From: Turnera subulata
Lineage: Eukaryota; Streptophyta; Magnoliopsida; Malpighiales; Passifloraceae
Length of the DNA stretch: 64,000 nt
Direction of reading: 5' to 3'
Assembly (NCBI GenBank): GCA_028386065.3
Contig: JAKUCV010006736.1
Location: 1 to 64,000 of the forward strand
Both the position numbers and the translations under genes were made by a program. Shown piece by piece: positions 1 to 11,260 of this stretch. The notes beneath the pieces are model-generated. The model made no database searches, was not told the origin of the DNA, and was given only the letters and a program-made list of their open reading frames with translations. The first letter of the stretch is position 1. The number at the start of each line of letters is the position of its first letter.

Positions 1-838
1 ATTTGCATGTGGGTCTGTGATGACCGGTTTCTACCTCCCTCCTTCTACCTCCCCCTTTCTACCTCCCTCTTTCTCTCTGTCTCACTCTCTCTCTCTCTCT
101 CTATGGATATGTTGGGCTTCGTGCCTGGTTTTTATATGGGCTTATGCCTGGTTGTCTCATGAGACGGGACCGAGCTCGACGCACACAGTAGGGGGCCCTG
201 AACAATAAAAAGTAATAAGAAAACTTAACACATAACTGATGGAGGATAATGAATTGTTTGTTGATAGTGTTGGCATGTTAGTACTGATTGTTGTATGTTG
301 CTTGCATGTCTTGTTACTCTGCTTTCCCTTCGGACCTGATCTGCACACTCTCATAATTAGATATATACTGCTCACTGAGTAGGCGACTCACATAATCGCC
401 AACGTTGTTTTTCAGACTTTAGATAGCGTGCAGACACCTTCTCTTTTTCCGGAGTACGGACGTGGACATCCCAGCAGGTAGCCGTGCTTGTTCTCCCGGT
501 TGGATCCATAGTGTCGGCATGCATACTATTTTGTTACTCTTATTTTTTATTCCATTTATTTCTTCCGCTGTATTGGATTTATATTGGGATGTCACTTTTG
601 ATTTTGGATTATTTTATCGGCTGATTGCCGGGATTTACTATTGATAATGTTTCGGCAGGATGCCGGGTTTGATTTGAGGCTTGCTAAGCCGGATTGTTAT
701 GTTTTTCTTGACATCTCGTTTTATTGAGAATTTGGATATTGTTTTGACATTGATTTTTGTGTCCCGAGTTTCAGGGGTACTTTGGTAATTTCCCTTCATT
801 TAAGTATTTTATTTGTAAATTGGGACACGGGTGTTTCA
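1..838 (+). mobile_element. Gypsy-type LTR, 3' part (cut by window start)
   Basis: The first 200 bases match the CT-rich stretch and the pGGGCTTCGTGCCTGG-type repeats at about 3940-4150 and 7600-7790 of the complete Gypsy element downstream. The segment ends like that element's LTR, with ttgggacacgggtgtttca at 838. It is therefore the 3' part of a related LTR, a diverged relative rather than a recent copy. The next bases (cgctatcagaac) look like the post-LTR sequence of the Copia elements (cgttatcagcac at 13658), so this LTR seems to have landed at or replaced the 5' LTR of Copia copy A. Three CGGC-spacer-GCCG quasi-palindromes lie at about 618-700. No host gene is visible. Confidence 0.75.
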
Positions 839-1168
839 CGCTATCAGAACCCGTGAGGGTCCCGGGTCAAAGCACGAAACCGCGCCTTCCACCGTCTGCA
901 GCCAGCGCCACCACCTTAGTCCTCCCCACGACGTGATGCCGCTCCCTTTTTCCGCGTCGCGCCGCCGCTGCAGCTCACGGTGACGTGAGTTTATGAGGTG
1001 GGTCGGCCCGTTTTATGAAGAAGATGACCCGTTTGATTCCGGGTCACAAGACCAAGATTCTTCCTTGTTTTTCACATAAAAAGAATGCAATGCCAGTCTT
1101 CTTGAGCTGAAAGAGAGTGAGGGCTTCCTCAAAGGAAGACCGAGCGTTCCAAGAAGTTGTTTGCCTAG

Positions 1169-1208
1169 CGATCCCGCCATTCATGACAATGAATGGAGTA
1201 AGGGATCG
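1169..1208. repeat. Two-tier hairpin in the Copia A leader
   Basis: CGATCCC (1169-1175) pairs with GGGATCG (1202-1208). Inside it, CCATTCAT (1177-1184) pairs with ATGAATGG (1189-1196) around the loop GACA. The structure lies in the untranslated leader of Copia copy A. I see no clear equivalent in copy B. Confidence 0.55.
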
Positions 1209-1570
1209 ACCTTCTATGAGTTAAGTAGCTACTGAGTTCCTGAGTTAATGAGTTAAGGAGTTGCTAATAGCTTCATTCTTTGTCCTTATTCTTCTATGAG
1301 TGGGCTCGTGGAAAAAGGTTGTGGGCTCGAGTGTTGGGCCGACTAGTTCGGGCCTCTGCACAGGCCTGCACCTGAACTGGGCTTGGCACTGCGCAAGGCC
1401 TGGACTGGTACTGTACATAGCCCAGTCTAGAAAAAAATTAAAAAAAAAGGAGAAAAAGAAAAAGAAAAAATATAATTCTGGAAAAATATAATTTGGGTAA
1501 ACAATAATTATTATCATGAAAATAATGAAAGCGAAATTATCAAAATATATATACCAGAATAGTAACCGGG

Positions 1571-1766
1571 TATTAGTATGATATATTATATATTATTGCT
1601 GAAAGATTTATCGAGTAAGCATATTTTACATTTTTTTAAATTACGATTGGACTATTAAAAGGCCCATGTATCAGTATGATATATTATATATTATTGCTGA
1701 AAGATTTATCGAGTAAGCATATTTTATATTTTTATTTAAATTACGATTGGGCTATTAAAAATGCCC
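1571..1766 (+). repeat. 98-bp direct tandem duplication in the Copia A leader
   Basis: Two adjacent copies begin tattagtatgata (1571) and tatcagtatgata (1669). Each contains ctgaaagatttatcgag and a following gactattaaaaggccc-type stretch. The phrase also occurs once in copy B near 14612, so the duplication is specific to copy A. Confidence 0.8.
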
Positions 1767-2571
1767 ATTGCATTTAAATTTCTCGCCTTTAATTTTATGT
1801 TTTGCTTGGGCTCGTACAAGGCCCGTCACTTTTAAATTTTTCTGTTATTTATTTTAATTGGGCTGATTAATAAAAGGCCCATATTTATTTTAATTAAATC
1901 TTTATTTATTTAATTATGTTACTTGAATTTGAGGCCCTCAAAATTTCCGGAAGAAATTTATCATGGGCATTAAATGCTGAAATGCATTTAAATGATAATA
2001 GTCTGGAAGACTAAATGAAAGAGTCTAGAAGACTCAATAAAAGGAAAATGAGGCAAAAAGACTGAAAGCCTTACTATAAAAAGATCATGCAGATCTTTGA
2101 AAAATGGGAGAAAAAATATGACCACCAGAAGATGAATATTCTCCCAAAATTTTATTACAAGTGTATACAGCTGAAGCAATTGCGATTGTACATGATAATT
2201 GTGGTCATGATTATGAACTTTCAATTGGTCACAAACAGGCCTTATAACAAGCAATCTAGTAAATAGTTATCAACTGTCCCTGAAGGACAAATGTAATATT
2301 GATGAAACCATATTTGGTCAAGATGATGACCATAATGTTAAGATATTATTCTTTTCGACAAAAAAAAGATATTATTCTTATTTACTCTGAAGGTGCAAGT
2401 TAATATATATTGATTGATTTTATTTTTATGTTTACCTTTATCATTTTTGTTATATTTATTACATTATGTTTATCTTCATTACTGCTTAATTTTTAATATG
2501 AACATGAAATTATCATTTCTCGAATAATGGCTCAGGCATTTGTCTTGAAGACAATGCAAGTTGACATCCAA

Positions 2572-4714
2572 TGTAACGCCCCGAATTTCGTTAATTGATT
2601 TTTTTCGGAATTTTCGAAATTTTTATTTCCAATTTTACCCTTGAGGAATTTTTGAGTTTTAGTCGAGGAAATAAATTACTATGCCTTGGAAATGTCAATT
2701 TTAAGTGGGTGTCGTTCATGGTTCGAGTTCCGTTGGAAACGGATCCGAGAACGGGGTGAAACGCGAAGATTAATGGAGGGTACTATGAAACTACGTCGTT
2801 TTGGGACTGTTTTTGAAAAAAAAAAAACACCAAACCGCGTTGACCAGGAGGGTTGACCGCGCCTAGTGGAACGACATGTCGTCCACTAGGGGCGGCCAAA
2901 CCCTAGCTGCCACTTCCCCTCTCCTTCTTTTTCTTTTCTCCTTTTCTCTTTTCTTTTCTTTCTTTCTTCTTCTTCTCTTCTCATCCAACCCGCCGCCTCC
3001 TCCTACCTTCCTTCCTATTCTTCTTTTTCTCTCCCTCTTCTCTTTCCGTCTTCCTTCTCCTCTCGTTCTCTCTCCCTCCATTCTCCTCTTCTCCTACCTT
3101 TAAGCCCACGCCGTCGATTCTTTCTTCCTACTTCGTGGGCCGCCGCCGCCGCACCTGTGCAAGGGGGAGCTGCTCACGGAGGAGCTGTGACGAGGGCCGG
3201 AGGGGCTTCGGTTTGGGTTGTCGGTGGTTGTGTGACGGGCAGTGAAGGGCTCAGGTTGCGTGGGTGTTGTCGGGCTCGGATTTGGTTTCGGGCAGTGGAC
3301 GTTTCGGCGGATTTGTGTGAATTTCCGGTTTTGGGTGTTTTCCGGCGAGTTCACTGGAATCCGGCGAAGGCTCGGGAATTTTCCGACGAGGCTCGGGAAT
3401 ATTCCGGCGAAGGCTCGGGTTTTTGTTTCGGCGTTCCACGGATATTTTGAGGCGGAACAGGCTTCGGCTTTCGAGACTATTATGATGGCCAAGGTGAGGA
3501 CTTATAAACCTTTGTATGCATTACTGCCTACAATGCTCGGATAATTGACTTGGTATATAATGTGGTATTATTTGTTGGTCTTGAATGCTGTATGCATGCT
3601 TGCTTGATGTGCTGATGTTGTTAATTGCAAAGTGTATATATTGATGATATCTTTGATGCGGTATGCCTGATTAAGTGAAATGTGTGCCGGTGTAATATGT
3701 TATGCCAGTTGAGCATGTTTGTTTGTTATGCTAAATAACATGATTTAAGGATTTGTGTTTGTGTGGTGGACTGTGGGCTGGAGGCCCGGACTTGTGAATA
3801 AGATATTAAATTCCACACAACACTGTTGAATCTTAACGTATGGTACAATCCCTTAAGCGTAATTGAATAACATACAATAATAAGTCTACTGTGGGGCTGT
3901 TGACCGGTTGGTTCGAGCGGGAAGTAATACCCCTCGGGATGGCATGCGGGTTAGCATGTGGGCCTGTGATGGCCGGTTCTACCTCCCTCTTTCTATCTCC
4001 CCCTTTCTACCTCCCTCTTTCTCTCTGTCTCTCTCTCTCTCTCTATGGATATGTTGGGCTTCGTGCCTGGTTTATTTGGGCTTCGTGCCTGGTTTATTTG
4101 GGCTTCGTGCCTGGTTGTCTGATCAGACGGGACCGAGCTCGACGCACACAGTAGAGGGCCCTAATAAAATATTTAAACCTAATAACAAAGATAATAATAT
4201 AAGTAATGATAAGTGATGGTTTGAAGTCTGATGATGACTTGTGTTGTGTATTGTGACTTGTTTGTGCACTGTGATTGCTATTGCTTAATGCCGGTGTATT
4301 TGTGGTTGATTTGTAGTTGTATACTATGGTTTATTTGTTTGCGGTGAGACAGTGGTTGGTCTCACCCCCTCACAGTCTTTTTAAGGTTAACTGCTCATTG
4401 AGCAGTGGTGCATATCAGCAGGTGGCGGTGCTTTCCTCTCCTCGGGTCGGATCCATAGAGTTCACTGCATACATGTTATCATATGTATAGTCTTCCGCTG
4501 CATACTCGTTGTTGTGTAATTTGTTGTATAATTGTTCATTGATTATGTTGTTGATATTGTATCCCGGGGAGAAGGGCATTTTGGTCACTTCACATGCTAT
4601 ACATTCTTTAATGGATGATTTGGGATACGGGTGTCCCGGGAATGATAAGGGCAATTTGGTCAATCTATAATTAATTTATAACTTATATTAATAAATTGGG
4701 ACACGGGCGTTTCA
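2572..4714 (+). repeat. 5' LTR of the Gypsy element
   Basis: The LTR contains a long pyrimidine tract (about 2915-3095), a GC-rich exon-like stretch (3120-3490) ending in the splice-donor-like gccaag|gtgagg (about 3486-3497), then AT-rich DNA, a CT-repeat block (3980-4045) and three copies of ttgggcttcgtgcctggttt (4054-4113). The ORFs in the pyrimidine tract (runs of F, L, S, P and their K/R/E antisense) follow from base composition and are not gene calls. Confidence 0.9.
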
Positions 4715-6239
4715 GTTGGTAGCGGAGCAGGCTGTAGATCCTTTGGGATGTGTGAATACGTTTTTGTGCTCTTATGTGCATGAGTCTGCTCCTTTCTGTG
4801 TTGTCTGTTGCATAGTCATATGCATTCATATAGTGAGTCGTACTATGGATCCGGTGGAGGACACGCACCTGCTGAGGGTCGGAGTGACCCGGTATTATTG
4901 TGTAAATGATATGCTTACCTTTACAGCTTAGGCTGTAGTAAAGATTATTTTGTGGTTTATCCACTGATCTATTAGAGTCGGTGTAGACTCTTGAATCTTG
5001 GTTTATGTTCCTTGTCTATGACGAACTGGCCAATACAAGTAAGAACCATCAATTTGTTTTCGGGTGTTAAGTCTGTTAGGAGATGATCTTATGTGATACT
5101 TGTAGATTTGATTCTTGTGATCTTGGTGATCAAGTTATTCGTGGTTTGATTATATAAACGTGAGGAATTGTAGTTACTTGTGGAATTATTTTATGGCTAG
5201 ATCTTGTTCGGAGTGCGAGATGATTTCTTGAACTAATTTGAGGATTGATCTAATGGTATATTTGGGGAAAAATCTTTTAATGATACTTGAGGTACTAAAC
5301 TTTGATGAGTTTGGGGATATTAATGGTGATTGCGATAAAAAGGTTTTGATCATGAATTTCTGTTGAGGTTATAGTCCATGTGTTGGAAGTAGGATGATGG
5401 TGGTATGTTCATATTGAGTTTTGATTCTTTTGAGGTGATCTCGAGTACTGTGATTTAGTTGCTAGTTTGTTAAGTTACGTCATGAGATATACATTGATGT
5501 TTTAGGTTCTTTATCAAAATCATTATGATGATCGTGGTGGATATGGTTCGAGAGATAGATTCATAAATATGAGTATGTAGGGATGTTTAGGTCTTAAGGG
5601 ATCCAGGGTATAGAATTATAAGTATGATTTTTCGGTAATGTTCGGTTTCTAGTGCCTAAGGTTTGGTCAAGGTTATATACGATTTTGGCTGAATGGGTGT
5701 GTGATAAAGGAAATGCCTGAGGTTCGAAACATGTGATAGATTATGGATTTTTGGTCTTGAGGTATTCACAATGGGAGTGATGATCTTGTTACTTAGGTAA
5801 ATGTGATAGATTATGGATTTTTGGTCTTGAGGTATTCGCAATGGGAGTGATGATCTTGTTACTTAGGTAACAACTTGGGGTTTTGTGTTAGAGGATATGT
5901 GTAGTGGGCTAAAAGATTGGATATGTTCTTGGTTGATTGATGATAAATGAAACGGTTTATGGATATTGGTGTAAATATTGTTGATTATGATTGGATAGGA
6001 TTCTTTGTTTAGAGCTTTGATCTTATGATCTATTGATCATGTTAGATTAAGTCGATGATTGACTTGGGTATATTGGAGTTCTTGCTTGGAAATGTATTTG
6101 ATGGACATGATGGTTCTACTTGGTAGTTTTGGCCAACGGTATTTTGATACCGGATGACACTGTTTGTGTCAGTTAAGCACTTGGTTGCTTGACTTCTCTT
6201 GAAATTTCGAGGACGAAATTTTGTTAAGTGGGGTAGAAC
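4715..6239 (+). other. Internal region of the Gypsy element (non-coding)
   Basis: This 1.5-kb stretch runs from the primer-binding site (4717) to the purine tract (about 6228-6239). No gag, protease, RT or integrase motif is readable in any frame. It carries a 70-bp tandem duplication (5731-5870). Only the extreme 3' end keeps the usual Gypsy sequence next to the purine tract, so most of gag-pol has been lost or was never present. Confidence 0.7.
5731..5870 (+). repeat. 70-bp tandem duplication inside the Gypsy element
   Basis: Two adjacent units begin atgtgatagattatgg at 5731 and 5801. They differ at one visible position (attcacaat versus attcgcaat), so the duplication is recent compared with other decay in this block. 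Confidence 0.9.
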
Positions 6240-6259
6240 TGTAACGCCCCAAATTTCGT
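6213..6259. other. Polypurine tract and LTR junction of the Gypsy element, inside an inverted repeat
   Basis: ACGAAATTT (6213-6221) is the exact reverse complement of AAATTTCGT (6251-6259). The purine tract and the first bases of the 3' LTR (from 6240) lie between them. The left arm is in the last internal bases and the right arm is in U3. The 5' LTR has a G where the 3' LTR has the first A of the right arm. Confidence 0.6.
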
Positions 6260-8339
6260 TAATTGATTTTTTTCGGAATTTTCGAAATTTTTATTTCCAA
6301 TTTTACCCATGAGGAATTTTTGAGTTTTAGTCGAGGAAATAAATTACTATGCCTTGGAAATGTCAATTTTAAGTGGGTGTCGTTCATGGTTCGAGTTCCG
6401 TTGGAAACGGATCCGAGAACGGGGTGAAACGCGAAGATTAATGGAGGGTACTATGAAACTACGTCGTTTTGGGACTGTTTTTTAAAAAAAAAAAAACATC
6501 AAACCGCGTTGACCAGGGGGGTTGACCGCGCCATGTCGTCCACTAGGGGCGGCCAAACCCTAGCTGCCACTTCCCCTCTCCTTCTTTTTCTTTTCTCCTT
6601 TTCTCTTTTCTTTTCTTTCTTTCTTCTTCTTCTCTTCTCATCCAACCCGCCGCCTCCTCCTACCTTCCTTCCTCTTCTTCTTTTTCTCTCCCTCTTCTCT
6701 TTCCGTCTTCCTTCTCCTCTCGTTCTCTCTCCCTCCATTCTCCTCTTCTCCTACCTTTAAGCCCACGCCGTCGATTCTTTCTTCCTACTTCGTGGGCCGC
6801 CGCCGCCGCACCTGTGCAAGGGGGAGCTGCTCACGGAGGAGCTGTGACGAGGGCCGGAGGGGCTTCGGTTTGGGTTGTCGGTGGTTGTGTGACGGGCAGT
6901 GAAGGGCTGCAGGTTGCGTGGGTGTTGTCGGGCTCGGATTTGGTTTCGGGCAGTGGACGTTTCGGCGGATTTGTGTGAATTTCCGGTTTTGGGTGTTTTC
7001 CGGCGAGTTCACCGGAATCTGGCGAAGGCTCGGGAATTTTCCGACGAGGCTCGGGAATATTCCGGCGAAGGCTCGGGTTTTTGTTTCGGCGTTCCACGGA
7101 TATTTTGAGGCGGAACAGGCTTCGGCTTTCGAGACTATTATGATGGCCAAGGTGAGGACTTATAAACCTTTGTATGCATTACTGCCTACAATGCCCGGAT
7201 AATTGACTTGGTATGTAATGTGGTATTATTTGTTGGTCTTGAATGCTGTATGCATGCTTGCTTGATGTGCTGATGTTGTTAATTGCAAAGTGTATATATT
7301 GATGATATCTTTGATGCGATATGCTTGATTAAGTGAAATGTGTGCCGGTGTAATATGGTATGCCAGTTGAGCATGTTTGTTTGTTATGCTAAATAACATG
7401 ATTTAAGGATTTGTGTTTGTGTGGTGGACTGTGGGCTGGAGGCCCGGACTTGTGAATAAGATATTAAATTCCACACAACACTGTTGAATCTTAACGTATG
7501 GTACAATCCCTTAAGCGTAATTGAATAACATACAATAATAAGTCTACTGTGGGGCTGTTGACCGGTTGGTTCGAGCGGGAAGTAATACCCCTCGGGATGG
7601 CATGCGGGTTAGCATGTGGGCCTGTGATGGCCGGTTCTACCTCCCTCTTTCTATCTCCCCCTTTCTACCTCCCTCTTTCTCTCTGTCTCTCTCTCTGGAT
7701 ATGTTTGGGCTTCGTGCCTGGTTTATTTGGGCTTCGTGCCTGGTTGTCTCATGAGACGGGACCGAGCTCGACGCACACAGTAGAGGGCCCTAATAAAATA
7801 TTTAAACCTAATAACAAAGAAAATAAGATAAGGAATGATAAGTTGTGGTTGAAGTCTGGTAATGACTTGTGTGTGTATTGAGACTTGTTTGTGCTCTGTG
7901 TTTGCTGTTGCCTGAACCGGTGTATTTGTAGTTGATTTGTTTTGTATATTATTGGTTTATTTGTCTGCGGTGAGACAGTGGTTGGTCTCACCCCCTCACA
8001 GTTTTATACAGGTTAGCTGATCGGTGATCAGAAGTGCATATCAGCAGGTGGCGGTGCTTTCCTCTCCTCGGGTCGGATCCATAGAGTTCACTGCATATAT
8101 GTTTCACATGTTTAGTCTTCCGCTGCATACTCGTTGTTGTGTAATTTGTTGTATAAATGTTCATTGATTTTTTTGTTGATATTGTATCCCGGGTTGAAGG
8201 GCATTTTGGTCACTTCACATGTTATACCTCCTTTAATGGTTATTTTGGGATACGCGTGTCCCGGGAATGATAAGGGCAATTTGGTCAATCCATAATTAAA
8301 TTATAACTTATATTAATAAATTGGGACACGGTCGTTTCA
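6240..8339 (+). repeat. 3' LTR of the Gypsy element
   Basis: This is a near-identical copy of 2572-4714, ending cgtttca at 8339 and followed by the tccaa target-site duplication. Visible differences from the 5' LTR are loss of one ttgggcttcgtgcctgg unit (two copies instead of three), a shorter CT repeat and a shortened stretch near 6533. Confidence 0.9.
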
Positions 8340-8417
8340 TCCAAAGGGGAGAATTATATGTGTGGATGTCAACTATTTCACATAACATGTGATAGTAAAA
8401 TCTCAAAATGAGAAAAA

Positions 8418-9115
8418 GGTTAATACGCTCCAGAAGAGCATAAGTTTGAATATGTTCCCGAAAAACGCAAGCTTTACTATGATCTAGAAGATCATATATT
8501 TATGCTCTGGAAGAGCATATACTCTTGAAAAGTATAAAATATTCTTATTTACTGTAACAAAGGAAATTGTTACGGATCCTATCAAATCGATTCTGCTCCA
8601 TTCCCTGAAGTGAATGAGACAGCATGATTATGATTGTGCTTGTTGTCGTGGAAAGAGGATAAAATTATTCTAACTATTATGACCATGAAGGTTATGACAA
8701 TGACAAGGCTAAGGGAAAACATGCATATTTTTATTGCATAAAGGATCCATTACAGGAGAACATTCACATAGAGGAATTGTTCTCATGCATAAGTTGAAAT
8801 AATTATTTATCTGTTGTGTACACCATTGACTCTAAAACTCGAACAGAATATGTCATGTGTAACATATGATAGTACAACAAAGGAGAAGAAGATTAATATG
8901 CTCTTGAAGAGCATAAGTTTACTACACTCTGGAAGAGTATATAAGCTCCAGAAGAGCATAACTTGCACTATACTTTGGAAAAGTATTTATTATGCTCCGG
9001 AAAGCACAAGTTTTACTATGCTCTTGAAGAACACATATTTAAGCTCTAGAAGAGCACAAGTTTTATTATAGAATAGCATGTTCCGGAGCATGGATTTTAT
9101 TATACTCCTGAAGAG
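8418..9115 (+). repeat. Array of short stem-loops in Copia A
   Basis: This stretch contains many quasi-palindromes with a five-base loop usually ending GAA. Examples are GCTC-CAGAA-GAGC (8427), ATGATC-TAGAA-GATCAT (8479), TATGCTC-TGGAA-GAGCATA (8501), and further ones at about 8900-9115 with stems such as ATACTT/AAGTAT and ACTC/GAGT. In one frame parts read as proline-glutamate peptides (A-P-E-E-H type), so some symmetry may come from codons. The frame is broken in several places while the stems still pair. Confidence 0.6.
8585..8635 (+). pseudogene. Copia gag C-terminal remnant (copy A)
   Basis: Around 8590-8630 the plus strand reads S-A-P-F-P-E-V-N-E-T, a motif I recognise from the end of the gag region of plant Copia polyproteins. 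Copy B keeps it at about 15675-15705 as S-A-L-F-P-E-A-N. Upstream gag and the zinc knuckle cannot be followed. It is surrounded by stops. Confidence 0.45.
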
Positions 9116-9134
9116 TAAAATTTCTCCTACCCAA

Positions 9135-9200
9135 AGTGCAACGGCATTCAAGGGGGAGTGTTATTAAATGTGGAAAACTATATGTGAATGCCGTTGCACT
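9135..9200. other. PPT/LTR-start module enclosed by a perfect 16-bp stem
   Basis: AGTGCAACGGCATTCA (9135-9150) is the exact reverse complement of 9185-9200. The 34-base loop begins with agggggag and the LTR-like start tgttattaaatg. The layout matches the junctions at 12010, 15416 and 19236, but the stem sequence is different. It marks an extra element 3' end within copy A. Confidence 0.7.
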
Positions 9201-9479
9201 CTCTTATTTTTTGAGCAAATATTGTATTGAGACGATATATGAATGAGATGCTGAATATCTCTATATTAAAAAGCTATTACTGCAACTAACAAGCAAGTTG
9301 TGGAAAGTTTACTAGCATTATTTTGAAGATTGTGCTATATAAATATTCAAGTAATAGAAACTTACCATATCCAGCCAGAAGCTGGAATGCACTAGCCAGA
9401 AGCTGGTAAATAATTTTCCTAAGTTATCATATCCAGCCTGAAGCTGGCACCAACTTGAAGTTGGTACATGGACTTATTA

Positions 9480-11260
9480 TTTGGCATGACCGGTTGGGCC
9501 ATCCCGGGTCAATAATGATGCATGAAATTTATTTGGTCATCCATTGAAAAACCAGAAGTTTTACAATCAATGAATTTCCACGTGTTTGTTTGCTGCGAAA
9601 TTAATTATACGGCCTTCCTAAGATAAGATTGGCCTAGAGTCACCAGCAAGTTTGGAAATAATTCAGGGACATGAATGCGGACTGATAAATCCGCCGTGCT
9701 GACCATCTAGATAATTTTTATGATGCATCGACTAGATGGTCCATTGTGTGACGCAAGTTGGCATTGTGCGCACTTATTTTAATGATTAAGTCACTTGCGG
9801 GTACAGATCCCTACTTATGTTATTAGACTATATGTCTAGATAATGCTGGTATATTTCTTCAATGGATAATGTATATCATTGGAAATAAACCCAAACAGAT
9901 CTGGGGGAATATTGACAATTGATTGCAGGACCATTGTTAATGAAATATGACTGTTTGAGAAAATGGTATTTTACATGCAGCAGCACTTGTGTGCATCAAG
10001 CCAACAAGTTATCATAAGGTCTCCCCATTTATTTGGTTCATGGTCACGAATCTAGTAACTCCCATCTTCGGACCGTTGGTTATACAATATATAATGCTCC
10101 ACCACAGCATAGTAAAGCTGGTCCTTAGAGAAGATTGGGAATAGATATTGGGTATAAAAATCTCCATCAATTACAAAGTAATTGAAACCATTGACTAATT
10201 ATTGGAGATTTGTTTATTGAAAGAGTTTACCCAAACTTCAGGGGGAGAAAATAAGCAGCTGGATCAAGATATTATTGAAATACATTATCAATGTATGATT
10301 GTTGATCCTCAAACAAATTAGTGTGAACCTGAAGTTCAAAAGATGATTCATTTGCAGGAAATTGACATGAAATTGCCAGACTCATAAAGTGACCAAATCT
10401 TATATACCAGCTGCAAATGCTCCTGTTCAGATTAATGTTCCAGAAGAACAAGTATAGTATGCAAATGAATCCAAAGTACGCTAGAAGCGTAGAATATACT
10501 CGATTCCAAAAGAAAACAAAATTCTCGATAGAGAAATGAGCAAAGAGATAAGATGGCCCTAGTGAGAAAATAAGACCTCCAGTAGAGGTTCAAATTAAAA
10601 GTCCTCAAAAAGAGGAAAATCCTCCAGAAAAGATTCCTGACACTATTGATAAAATTCCAGAAGTAACACAGGTACCTGAAATAAATGAAAATGATGAGAT
10701 CTCAATTACAGTGTCAGGAAAAAGATGGAACCGACGTGAAATAACCGTCGACGGAATACTTGTTTTATTTTAAATATAGCACTGAATAAAAAAAAAGAGA
10801 GAGGATCATGAACCTACATTGATGAATGTAGGCGCAGTATTATTGGCCAAAATAGAGATATAATTAAGGCTGTGTTGGACTCGCTTGTGAAGCAAGATAT
10901 TTTTCGGACCTGTAGTCCGTACACCAGATGGTGTGGAACCAGTCGATAGAAAATGGGTATTTGTGCGAAAAGGAAATTATAATAGAGAGATACAAAGCAC
11001 GGCTCATCGCACAAAGTTTTACCCAAACGACTTGGTATTAATTGTAAGGAGATATACTCCCCTGTGGTGGATGCAATTATTTTTGATAAGTCTGGCATAA
11101 TGTGAAAAGAATTAGTAATGCATCAAATAGATGCTATTACAACCTATTTCTATGGATCCATAAGTCATGATATATGCATAAGAATCCCTGAAGGATTCAA
11201 GTTGCTTGAAGCAACTAATTCTCGGGAATATACAAAAATTAAACTAAATTGATTTTAACA
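9480..11260 (+). pseudogene. Copia pol remnant: integrase, linker, reverse transcriptase (copy A)
   Basis: The degenerate coding sequence is recognisable from short fragments. At about 9480-9520 it reads W-H-D-R-L-G-H-P-G-S-I-M-M (integrase zinc-binding region) and near 9535 P-L-K-N-Q-K. At about 10300-10450 there is the linker with C-E-P-E-V-Q-K and A-A-N-A-P-V-Q. At about 10845-11215 there are RT pieces (K-W-V-F-V-R-K, Y-S-P-V-V-D-A, I-P-E-G-F-K-L-L-E-A). These would be parts of a single Ty1/copia polyprotein. Frameshifts and stops are too frequent for any product, and the catalytic YVDD region is not intact. Copy B keeps the same order at 17030-19020. Confidence 0.7.

Larger units (their letters stand above)
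2572..8339 (+). mobile_element. Gypsy-type LTR retrotransposon, internally deleted (non-autonomous)
   Basis: The element is complete at both ends: a 2.14-kb LTR (2572-4714), 1.5 kb of internal DNA and a 2.10-kb LTR (6240-8339). Both LTRs begin TGTAACGCCCC and end CGTTTCA. The 5-bp target-site duplication is tccaa (2567-2571 and 8340-8344). A tRNA-Met-like primer site (tggtagcggagc, from 4717) follows the first LTR. The internal 3' end carries ttcgaggacgaaattt and a purine tract (gtggggtagaac), a signature I associate with plant chromovirus Gypsy elements. No gag or pol can be read, so it would need proteins from a relative. The LTRs differ at few positions apart from short indels, which suggests a fairly recent insertion. 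It is nested in Copia copy A. Confidence 0.9.

Noticed and set aside
2863..3103. Pairs of ORFs in the pyrimidine tract (2863-3103 and 6499-6760)
   Set aside because: Both strands are open because of CT/GA composition. They sit in the LTRs and encode simple residue runs.
9158..9340. Complete extra LTR inside Copia A
   Set aside because: The start looks like an LTR after a PPT, but no end resembling ataaca was found, so only a fragment can be claimed.
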